Origin: Algoriphagus sp. AK58
GTDB taxonomy: Bacteria > Bacteroidota > Bacteroidia > Cytophagales > Cyclobacteriaceae
Assembly (NCBI RefSeq): GCF_014324365.1
Contig: NZ_QEIG01000011.1
Location: 1 to 64,000 of the forward strand
DNA: 64,000 nt
Reading direction: 5' to 3'
In this document: in pieces, positions 38,177 through 44,837 of the stretch
Layout: the number at the start of each line of letters is the position of its first letter
Position numbering within the stretch: position 1 is the first letter of the stretch
Made by a program: the position numbers and the translations under genes
Notes under the pieces: model-generated
Told to the model about the DNA's origin: nothing
What the model saw: the letters and a program-made list of their open reading frames with translations, nothing else
Databases searched by the model: none

Positions 38177-38691
38177 TGAAGCATTCTTTACCCATCATTT
38201 TATTCCTTCTCATCTGTTTTTGGGCAATAAGTTCCAAGGCTCAGGTGGACGATACCCGAAAGGCCACTCTTTCGGTTCGAGCCTCTGCAACAGTAACTGA
38301 CAATCTTCAAATGCTGACCATCCGAAATCTCGATTTGATCAGTCCTTTAATTATTGATAATAAGATTGTGGTTTCACCGATCAGTAGTGGTTTTGCGGGA
38401 ATGTTTAAAATCCTTGGGAATCCCCGGGCTAGAGTTAGGGTTACCTTTCTTCAGAATGAAATCTTAAAAGAACAGAATGAAGGGCTGGGAGAAGTCTCTG
38501 CTCAATACTTTGTCAGCGAAGCTTTTGAAGATACCCAATTTCAAAGTACTCTGCTGCAGGTCGGGGAAGCCAATGTGAGGCTAAGTGATCAGGGAGTACT
38601 TTTTTTATGGCTTGGTGCCAACCTGGATTTAGACAAGGCAACACCGGGCTTGTATTTGTCCGAATTTATCATCGAACTGGAATACATCTGA
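38176..38691 (+). CDS. small secreted pilin-like protein 1
   Basis: 171 residues with a signal peptide (ILFLLICFWAISSKA, cut after AQ). The mature N terminus ATLSVRASATVTDNLQML has the alternating pattern of a beta strand and resembles the start of the DUF4402 protein at 39936. The C terminus GLYLSEFIIELEYI parallels that protein's GLYTGVFNISVEYN, so it looks like a diverged DUF4402-type subunit. No cysteines in the mature part. It overlaps the T9SS protein by one base and the next gene by one base (TGATG both times), so translation is probably coupled. A minor or tip subunit of a surface fibre is the favoured, unproven role. Confidence 0.75.
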   Translation: MKHSLPIILFLLICFWAISSKAQVDDTRKATLSVRASATVTDNLQMLTIRNLDLISPLIIDNKIVVSPISSGFAGMFKILGNPRARVRVTFLQNEILKEQNEGLGEVSAQYFVSEAFEDTQFQSTLLQVGEANVRLSDQGVLFLWLGANLDLDKATPGLYLSEFIIELEYI

Positions 38692-39326
38692 TGATCAAAG
38701 GGCTGACATATCCAAAACGGATTGGGATCCTGCTGGTTTCCCTGGGAGTTCTTTGGTCTTCCGGGAATGGCTTTGCCCAGCGAATCAATTTCAGCACCTG
38801 GACGGGAAGCGATGATATTGTGATTACACCGGTTTTGGCGAGCCCTACCCTGAATTTCAATCAAAAGCAAGCAAATATTTCAATCAATAGTCCGGCAGTC
38901 ACAATCAATCTTTCCGATAATCAGGCCGTTGCTTTTCGGATTGAAGCTCCGGATGGATTTGACCTTACTGTCGAGGTAGATGCACCTACTTTCTTGAGTT
39001 TGAATGGAATCGGAACAGATTCCGAGGAGACCGTGCCTTTCCGAATTGGTATGGCTTACAATAATCTATTGGCGGGAGACGAAATGAGTGCAAAGGCTGG
39101 TGCAGTACAGCTTCCGGTTGGTTTTTATAATGTATCCTTTCCTGTCAGTAGAAGATCAGCAGGAGCTCCCGGCCCGCCACCGACGCCGGTTTCCGGAGAT
39201 TATGTCCGTCCCAAGTCTACCGCTTGGCTATTTCTCTACGGAGAACTTGGGCCGATCGGTCAGGTCAATGCGGGTCAGTATTTGGGGGATGTCACCATCA
39301 ATGTCTACTTCACAAGTAATGACTAA
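38691..39326 (+). CDS. small secreted pilin-like protein 2
   Basis: 211 residues from the ATG at 38691; this start overlaps the previous stop (TGATG) and opens a signal peptide (RIGILLVSLGVLWSSGNGFA), whereas an upstream frame extension would destroy it. The body is beta-rich with no recognised domain. It includes a proline-rich stretch (GAPGPPPTPVSG, about 163-174). The C terminus NAGQYLGDVTINVYFTSND shares the GxYxGxxxIxVxY pattern with the other small proteins of the cluster. Eight bases overlap the next gene. Probably another minor subunit; function not established. Confidence 0.75.
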   Translation: MIKGLTYPKRIGILLVSLGVLWSSGNGFAQRINFSTWTGSDDIVITPVLASPTLNFNQKQANISINSPAVTINLSDNQAVAFRIEAPDGFDLTVEVDAPTFLSLNGIGTDSEETVPFRIGMAYNNLLAGDEMSAKAGAVQLPVGFYNVSFPVSRRSAGAPGPPPTPVSGDYVRPKSTAWLFLYGELGPIGQVNAGQYLGDVTINVYFTSND

Positions 39327-39765
39327 GCAGTGGGTAAATATGGTCCCGGTTCTTTTGCTGATGCTGGTCACAGGGCATGTGGAAGCTCAGTATGTCAACA
39401 TTCGTCTGGAAATCCCGGCCGGGATTCAATTTAACTCAGAGGTAGCAGAATCTAGGGATGGAGGAACTTGGGAAAATAGTATGGCTAAAGTGTGGGTAGG
39501 CATGCAGGCTCAGGAAAATTTAACCTTTTTGGTGGATGTATCTTTCCCTCAAAAGGAAATCCTTCCTGCTCCGACGGCTTATTTTCTAAATGACGGAAGC
39601 GCTGACTTTGAACGGGCCAACCGACTTACCTCCGGTATTCACCAACTCAAGATAAGCGATAAGTCGAGTCTGATCAGGAATATCACGCCGAGGCCAATTT
39701 ATTTAAAAGCTTGGTTAGGCCTGCCAGTCATCCAAGGAATGAGCATCAAAATCGAATACCCTTAA
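39319..39765 (+). CDS. small secreted pilin-like protein 3
   Basis: 148 residues from the ATG at 39319, which lies eight bases inside the previous gene and opens a signal peptide (WVNMVPVLLLMLVTGHVEA). Longer versions of the frame run antisense-like through the previous gene and lack a signal. The body is beta-rich and ends VIQGMSIKIEYP, similar to the ends of the neighbouring subunit-like proteins. No cysteine and no recognised domain. Last of the four overlapping reading frames that begin with the T9SS protein. Function unknown; membership of the surface-structure locus is inferred from position and shape. Confidence 0.72.
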   Translation: MTKQWVNMVPVLLLMLVTGHVEAQYVNIRLEIPAGIQFNSEVAESRDGGTWENSMAKVWVGMQAQENLTFLVDVSFPQKEILPAPTAYFLNDGSADFERANRLTSGIHQLKISDKSSLIRNITPRPIYLKAWLGLPVIQGMSIKIEYP

Positions 39766-39900
39766 AATAAACCGAAAACCTTCAAAATCAAGAATCTCAC
39801 GCCTATGAAAAAACAATGAAGCCTACCTGCGAAGGACTATTAGGATGTCCTAAGCAACTCAAGATTTTACAAGAATTATTTTACCTATTTATTTCAAAAA

Positions 39901-39934
39901 CAAACAATTACAAACAAACAATTACAAACAAACA
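39901..39934 (+). repeat. 14-bp tandem repeat abutting the DUF4402 start codon
   Basis: CAAACAATTACAAA occurs exactly at 39901-39914 and 39915-39928 and begins a third time (CAAACA) just before the ATG at 39936. The leader is A/C-rich and without a Shine-Dalgarno sequence, a composition expected to stay unstructured and to favour strong initiation in Bacteroidota. The rest of the 170-bp gap (39766-39900) shows no gene or clear promoter. Confidence 0.8.
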
Positions 39935-39935
39935 C

Positions 39936-40496
39936 ATGAAAACAATTCTAAAATCAGTACTCACCCTGGGCCTGGCAGCAGGTTTGGGATTGGCAGCAAA
40001 TGCTCAAAAAACTGCAACGGCTCCGGCCTCAGCGACAATTTTGGCGGATTTGACCATCACTTTGGATGGAACTCAGGATGAAATTGCATTTGGTAACATC
40101 TCTGCTTCTACTCCTGGTGCCATAGTTCTGGATGCCAATGGAACCGATAATGCAAATACAGGTACTATTACCAATGTCGCCCGATTTGATTTGGCAGGTG
40201 CAGCAGCCAGTGTAACGGTATCCTATAGTGCGACCGTGGAGCTAGCCAATGGGGATCCAACTCCAGCTACAATGATCATGACTCCAGAGGTGGTAGGAGC
40301 TGCAGTATCCACTGCTCAGTCAGGAGCATTACCCGTTCCTAATAACTCTACCATTACCTTAGTTGACAATCCTGACACAACCCCAGCGGTTGATCCGATA
40401 TATTTCATCTGGGTTGGCGGTACGATTCCTGCACTTTCTGGCCAAGCTACCGGTTTATACACGGGAGTATTCAACATTAGTGTTGAATACAATTAA
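39936..40496 (+). CDS. DUF4402 protein, candidate major pilin-like subunit
   Basis: 186 residues. The ATG at 39936 opens a signal peptide (LKSVLTLGLAAGLGLAANA, cut after AQ); earlier starts add 40 unrelated residues. The mature part is a single DUF4402-like beta domain: KTATAPASATILADLTITL, GNISASTPGAIVLDANG, and C-terminal ATGLYTGVFNISVEYN. No cysteine or aromatic-rich core. In other bacteria DUF4402 genes often lie near fimbrial chaperone and usher genes, as here. Having its own AC-rich leader and a strong hairpin directly downstream, it is probably made in much larger amounts than its neighbours, as a major structural subunit would be. Assembly by donor-strand exchange is inference. Confidence 0.82.
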   Translation: MKTILKSVLTLGLAAGLGLAANAQKTATAPASATILADLTITLDGTQDEIAFGNISASTPGAIVLDANGTDNANTGTITNVARFDLAGAAASVTVSYSATVELANGDPTPATMIMTPEVVGAAVSTAQSGALPVPNNSTITLVDNPDTTPAVDPIYFIWVGGTIPALSGQATGLYTGVFNISVEYN

Positions 40497-40503
40497 TCTT
40501 ACA

Positions 40504-40534
40504 AAAGCCGGCAGAATTCTCTGTCGGCTTTTTC
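40504..40534 (+). terminator. hairpin terminator/attenuator between subunit and chaperone genes
   Basis: AAAGCCGGCAG (40504-40514) and CTGTCGGCTTT (40521-40531) form an 11-bp stem with one G-U pair and a six-base loop, followed by TTT. The 51-bp gap leaves no room for a separate promoter of usual size, so partial read-through into the chaperone gene is likely, giving high subunit and low chaperone/usher expression. Confidence 0.8.
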
Positions 40535-40547
40535 AAATTTTAGAATC

Positions 40548-41378
40548 ATGAAACATATCCTATCAGTTATTTCTGCACTCTTTCTCTGTCTTGGTTCCTT
40601 TTCAGCCTTGGCCCAAATATCAATTGCTCCTACCACTGTTTTTATTGACCAAAATGGGATAGGAACCCTTTTCATCACCAATCCGGGAGATACCCCTCAG
40701 GAAATCAATGTAAGTTTTCTGTTTGGCTATCCGGGAAATGATGAGGCTGGAAATCTGACCATGGTCTATGGTGACAGTCTCAGCGAAAAGCAGTTTGGTA
40801 TGGGCGATCGACTTCGGGCCTTTCCTCGCACGTTTATCCTCACTCCTCAGCAGCAGCAGACTGTCCGACTTCAGGTGAGACCGGACCGGACTTTGGCAGC
40901 AGGCACATATTTTACTCGTGTCAAAATCACTTCCAATGCACAAACTGCCGATGTAGAGCAAACAACCACGGAAGGAGTGTCCACCCAAGTCAACTTCAAA
41001 TTTGATCAAGTTATTGCCGCATTTCAGAAAGTGGGTGCAGTATCTACTGGACTGGAATTTGGCCCGATCGCTGCCCAAGTTAAAGACGGCGTGGTTCGTG
41101 TAATTCCGGAATTTAAGGTAACGGGAAATTCGCCTTATCTGGGAAGCGTAACCGCCACCTTGAGAAATTCACAGAATCAGGTGATAGCAGAAAATCAGCA
41201 GACCGTTGCATTGTATTTCTCCGGAAAAAGAGCAGTAGAATTGAAGCTTCCTGAAAATCTTGCGGCAGGCACTTATAATGTCTTACTGACCTACGAGACC
41301 AAGAGATCTGACATCCCATCCTCTGATTTGGTTCAGGCTCCTCTGGTCACCCAATCGGTAAGTCTGGTTATTCAATAA
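40548..41378 (+). CDS. PapD-like periplasmic pilus-assembly chaperone
   Basis: 276 residues with a signal peptide (LSVISALFLCLGSFSALA, cut after AQ). Two immunoglobulin-like domains are expected. The first (about 24-145) begins ISIAPTTVFIDQNGIGTLFI and contains FPRTFILTPQQQQTVRLQV followed by LAAGTYFTRVKI, the F1-G1 region used by PapD-family chaperones to cap subunits. The second (about 150-276) ends in VTQSVSLVIQ. Fimbrial chaperones hold secreted subunits by donor-strand complementation and pass them to the usher. It sits between the DUF4402 subunit and the usher-like gene, the expected order for such a system, although its sequence is far from classical PapD/FimC. Residues matching PapD Arg8/Lys112 could not be placed with certainty. 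Confidence 0.8.
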   Translation: MKHILSVISALFLCLGSFSALAQISIAPTTVFIDQNGIGTLFITNPGDTPQEINVSFLFGYPGNDEAGNLTMVYGDSLSEKQFGMGDRLRAFPRTFILTPQQQQTVRLQVRPDRTLAAGTYFTRVKITSNAQTADVEQTTTEGVSTQVNFKFDQVIAAFQKVGAVSTGLEFGPIAAQVKDGVVRVIPEFKVTGNSPYLGSVTATLRNSQNQVIAENQQTVALYFSGKRAVELKLPENLAAGTYNVLLTYETKRSDIPSSDLVQAPLVTQSVSLVIQ

Positions 41379-41437
41379 TCGGTTTGGATGATCTTTTTCC
41401 TTCTCCATCACCCAAAGGATAAAATCTCCTGAGACGC

Positions 41438-44080
41438 TTGAACTCTCTGAAGGTACTTCTTTCAGGTATTCTGCTGATAATCATGGCAGGAGCCTTTAAG
41501 CCTGTTTTTGCCCAGCAAGAGCCGGATGGGGAGGTTTTGCTTAATTTCAATTACCCTGCAGTCGGAAACGTGTACCTGAATGGGGTGTTTTTTGGGGATG
41601 TGGCATTTCTACCGCTTGGGGAAGTACTCAGCTTACTTTATATCCCAACTGAAAGAACGCCAAGCGGAAAAGGTCTGAAGGGAGCATATCCCTTCAAAAA
41701 TGATATTTGGTCAATTGACCCGGTGACTAACCAATTGACCATCAAAGGAAAATCTGAAACGCTGGAAGCGGATAAGTACTATTTAGGTGAGTTGGATCTT
41801 TTTCTTCATCCTGATTATTTCCAACGGATCTTTGGAATCACTTTTACGATTAATACCTATGCCTTGAGCGTAAGTATGAAATCCGATTTTACTCTTCCTG
41901 TCGAGGAGCGGAGAAAAAGAGAAGCTATCCGAAAGCAACTCCAGCAGCGATCCAGTCAAGGAGCTTTAGCAGCTCCAATGCTGTATGACCGCGAAAGAAA
42001 AGCCTTGAGCTTGGGGGTTTTGGATTACAATGTGAACTATACCGCCACCAACTTAGGCAATAATTTGGGGATGAGTTTCAACGCGGGGATGGAGTTTTTG
42101 GGAGGAGATCTTCAGGGTAACTATGTGGGCAATGTCAACAATAGGAACCTTCTGAATAATTTTTCAGGACTCCGATGGAGGTACGTCCTTCCCGGAGGTA
42201 TGACTCCGGAAAAGAATGTTGGTTTGGCGAGTATTTCGGCGGGACAGATTTCTACCACGAGTTTTACCAATTCCGCCAACCTGGTGGGGATTTCTGTTAC
42301 CAACAATCCGGTAATTCCCCGACTGGACCTAGATGTATTTGTGATCGATGGAACGACGGTTCCTGATTCCGAAGTAGAGCTTTTGATTGGCGGGCAGCTG
42401 GTGGATTTTACCCGTGCAGATGAAGTGGGTTATTACCGTTTCAATGCTCCTGTGACCTATGGCACAGTTCGGCTAAGTACCAGAATTTATACTCCTCAGG
42501 GAGAGGTGATCATGCAAGACAGGCAGATTCAGGTCCCGTTCACGTTTTTGCCAAAAGGATTTGTAGGATACAATATTCAGGCTGGGTTGCCCCAGTTCAC
42601 ATTGGATAGCCTAGGGACCAGTTTGGCTACCCATGCAGATATTTCCTATGGGATTTCCAATGCCCTGACTGTACGGGCTGGCGCAGATCAGGGAGAAATT
42701 TTCGGAGAAAAAAGTATTTATCCGGTTTTTGGACTTTCAGCCAGACTTTTCCAGCAATACCTGCTCAATGTAGACGCCCTTCCTGATCGATACTACCGCG
42801 CCAATGCAAGTGTCTTCTATGCAGACAATACCAGTATCAATGCCCAGTTTACAGAATACAATCCCAATTCGGCATTCAACTTCAGAGGGCAAACCCGTGA
42901 TGCCAACCTCAATGTTTTTTATCCTTTCAAAATAGCCGGTAAGTTTTCAGGGTTCAGGGCGACCGGAGAAAGGATTTGGTTCAACACCGGTTTAGGAGTC
43001 AATAATTACCAACTGGATTTTAATACCCAGATCAACCGCGTCATTCTCCGATTCAACTACCGGGGAGGAGCAAGAGGTTTTGTCAGTGATCCGGAGAATC
43101 CTGCCCAAAACCAGTTTGGTCTTTTTACCAGCTCTTTAACTTATACTTTACCCCGTTCTCCTGGAATACCTGTCTATGTAAGGGGCCTTTTCCTTCGTGG
43201 ACAATTCAGGTATTCAACCCTTTTTGACAGGGGAGAATCGGTTAGTTTTCTTTTGTCCCAGACTCTTTTCAAAAACGGTCGATTTACCCTGGGATATGAC
43301 AAAGAATTATTACGCAATCTCTCTCAGTTTCAGGTTGGATTTTTGTATGATTTCAATTCCCTGAGGACGTCTACCCAGTTTTCCAAAAGAACCAAGGGAT
43401 ATGCTTTCCAGCAAGGATTTAGCGGTTCGGTTGCTTATGATCCTGCAGGCGGAGCTTTGATTCCAAGTAACCGTGATCAGATTACCCGATCCGGAGCTAC
43501 AGTTCGGCTTTTTGTGGACACCAATGAAAATGGAGTGTATGATGAAGGGGAAGAAGTAGTGCCGGCCAAAGCAGTGAGATTGGATCGCTCCGCTAATATA
43601 TTGATCGGTTCAGATGGAATTCTAAGGATCACCCAGCTCCAAAGCTACTGGAAGTATAGGTTAGACATCGATGTGGCTGCCCTTCCCAATCCCAATTTGG
43701 CTCCAAAACTGAAGAGCTTCTCTTTTGTAGCGGAACCCAACAGATTCCGGCAGATTGATATACCCTTGTATCAGACAGGAATCATTGATGGATTTGTTCT
43801 TATAGAGAAAAATGGGGTTCAGCAAGGCCAGGGAGGCTTAAGATTGGAACTGAAAAGAGAAGGAGATTCCGAGCCTTTTGAAATCCTCCGTACTTTTTCT
43901 GACGGAAGTTTCTATGCCTACGGTTTGTTGCCGGGAAGGTACATGCTCAGAGTCGATGCCAAGCAGTTGGAATTCATGCAAGTAGAATCTGTCCCAGGAG
44001 AGTTGGAGTTTGAAATCAAAGCCTTGGCCGATGGTGATTATTTGGAGGGATTGAACTTGGTATTGGTGAAAAAGGAGTAG
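41438..44080 (+). CDS. usher-like outer-membrane protein
   Basis: 880 residues. After a signal peptide (LSGILLIIMAGAFKPVFA), an N-terminal globular domain (about 30-170) ends in TLPVEERRKREAIRKQL, a pattern I associate with alternative (non-FimD) ushers. A barrel follows (about 190-650), interrupted by a plug-like domain (about 280-375, from LDLDVFVIDGTTVPDSEVEL through RADEVGYYRFNAPV to FLPKGFVGYNIQAGLP). The C-terminal part has two beta domains; the first carries an acidic DTNENGVYDEGEE loop (about 692-704) like SdrD-type calcium sites. Ushers form the pore that polymerises and secretes chaperone-bound subunits. The start is TTG (41438); CTG at 41429 would add three residues (two Arg) and a better signal n-region. 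Function inferred from architecture and neighbours. Confidence 0.75.
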   Translation: MNSLKVLLSGILLIIMAGAFKPVFAQQEPDGEVLLNFNYPAVGNVYLNGVFFGDVAFLPLGEVLSLLYIPTERTPSGKGLKGAYPFKNDIWSIDPVTNQLTIKGKSETLEADKYYLGELDLFLHPDYFQRIFGITFTINTYALSVSMKSDFTLPVEERRKREAIRKQLQQRSSQGALAAPMLYDRERKALSLGVLDYNVNYTATNLGNNLGMSFNAGMEFLGGDLQGNYVGNVNNRNLLNNFSGLRWRYVLPGGMTPEKNVGLASISAGQISTTSFTNSANLVGISVTNNPVIPRLDLDVFVIDGTTVPDSEVELLIGGQLVDFTRADEVGYYRFNAPVTYGTVRLSTRIYTPQGEVIMQDRQIQVPFTFLPKGFVGYNIQAGLPQFTLDSLGTSLATHADISYGISNALTVRAGADQGEIFGEKSIYPVFGLSARLFQQYLLNVDALPDRYYRANASVFYADNTSINAQFTEYNPNSAFNFRGQTRDANLNVFYPFKIAGKFSGFRATGERIWFNTGLGVNNYQLDFNTQINRVILRFNYRGGARGFVSDPENPAQNQFGLFTSSLTYTLPRSPGIPVYVRGLFLRGQFRYSTLFDRGESVSFLLSQTLFKNGRFTLGYDKELLRNLSQFQVGFLYDFNSLRTSTQFSKRTKGYAFQQGFSGSVAYDPAGGALIPSNRDQITRSGATVRLFVDTNENGVYDEGEEVVPAKAVRLDRSANILIGSDGILRITQLQSYWKYRLDIDVAALPNPNLAPKLKSFSFVAEPNRFRQIDIPLYQTGIIDGFVLIEKNGVQQGQGGLRLELKREGDSEPFEILRTFSDGSFYAYGLLPGRYMLRVDAKQLEFMQVESVPGELEFEIKALADGDYLEGLNLVLVKKE

Positions 44081-44094
44081 TCAGGTGCTACTAC

Positions 44095-44200
44095 TTAGAC
44101 CCGTTTACTTCGCTATTCTTCCTTCATTATTCAGTGTTCCGTAGGATGCGGAATCAGGAACGTCGAATTTCGAACCTCGAACATGGAATAGCGAACGCAG
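44095..44200. repeat. degenerate TCGAA-rich intergenic repeats
   Basis: Short imperfect units such as AACGTCGAATTTCGAAC, CTCGAACATGG and AATAGCGAACG follow one another at about 44158-44197. The preceding piece (TTCGCTATTC, TTCATTATTCAGTGTTC) looks like an inverted counterpart. Similar low-complexity patches recur between genes in some Bacteroidota. No gene is visible and no function is known. Confidence 0.5.
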
Positions 44201-44202
44201 AT

Positions 44203-44478
44203 TTACAAATACCTCCCTACGAGTTCTTCCCATTCTTGATCCAAAGAAACAGCGGGCTTTTTTTCACCCGCTCTCCGGTACCAATAGTCTGCATTCCATT
44301 GATCTCCCTCCTTACGGTGTAGATAGGCATGTACTCTGGCTGCTGATTTTCCATCCAAGTGATCCACTTGATCATGGGCTTTGGTCCAGTCTTTTTTGAA
44401 GTCATACCAAAGTGCTTTCAGCTCCGGTGAAAAATCTCCGGAAGGAGAGGCTAAATTTTTAAACTCGTCTATTGTCAT
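44203..44478 (-). CDS. conserved hypothetical protein, 91 residues
   Basis: A soluble 91-residue protein with the segments SPELKALWYDFKKDWTKAHD, HAYLHRKEGDQWNADYWYRR and SLDQEWEELV. It resembles a small family common in Bacteroidota that often carries the HAYLHRKEGD-NA-YWY signature; I know of no function. No signal peptide or membrane helix. It stands alone between the usher-like gene (convergent) and the pyrophosphatase gene (divergent). The conserved tryptophans and helical pattern suggest a TPR-like helical hairpin, which is a guess. Confidence 0.75.
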   Translation of the reverse strand: MTIDEFKNLASPSGDFSPELKALWYDFKKDWTKAHDQVDHLDGKSAARVHAYLHRKEGDQWNADYWYRRAGEKKPAVSLDQEWEELVGRYL

Positions 44479-44766
44479 GGTTGGAGAGGAATGATAGGGT
44501 CAAAAATATTGTAGCAAACGCATTTCTAAAACAGGGTGCTGAAGACACAGTAATTCTATGAATCAAAGTAGAAAAACTTTCTAAGAGAAATGGGGATTGA
44601 TTTTGGGACTTTAGGAATATGATTTTTCTCTTTTCTGGGGTTGATAAGCGTATTCAAAAACACGCTCATCTAGGTCCGGAGGCCCTTTTTTGCCTATTTG
44701 TACTTTTTGGATTGATCCCAATTTTCTTTTCTTCATTTTCTCAAAATCAAGCTTTTGAAATCAAAG
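44479..44766. other. intergenic region before the pyrophosphatase promoter
   Basis: The gap between the small protein gene and the pyrophosphatase gene spans 44479-44837 (359 bp). It contains no gene. AGCGT and ACGCT arms around 44647-44666 could pair. The functional element recognised is the promoter at 44767-44796, listed separately. Confidence 0.5.
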
Positions 44767-44796
44767 TTGGCAGGTAGGCGATAAATTCTATCTTTG
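44767..44796 (+). promoter_or_regulatory. Bacteroidota-type promoter of the pyrophosphatase gene
   Basis: TTG (44767-44769), a 19-base spacer and TATCTTTG (44789-44796) match the primary-sigma consensus of the phylum (TTG at -33, TAnnTTTG at -7). Transcription should start near 44803, giving a leader of about 35 bases before the ATG at 44838. This is the clearest promoter in the window. Confidence 0.78.
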
Positions 44797-44837
44797 CCCA
44801 ACTAATTTCACAAACCCAAATCGAATCATCATATAAT

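Noticed and set aside
38607-38690. Upstream extension of pilin-like protein 2
   Set aside because: It lies in another frame over the previous gene and would bury the signal peptide; the ATG at 38691 is better.
39088-39318. Upstream extension of pilin-like protein 3
   Set aside because: 77 extra residues without signal peptide, read through the previous gene out of frame.
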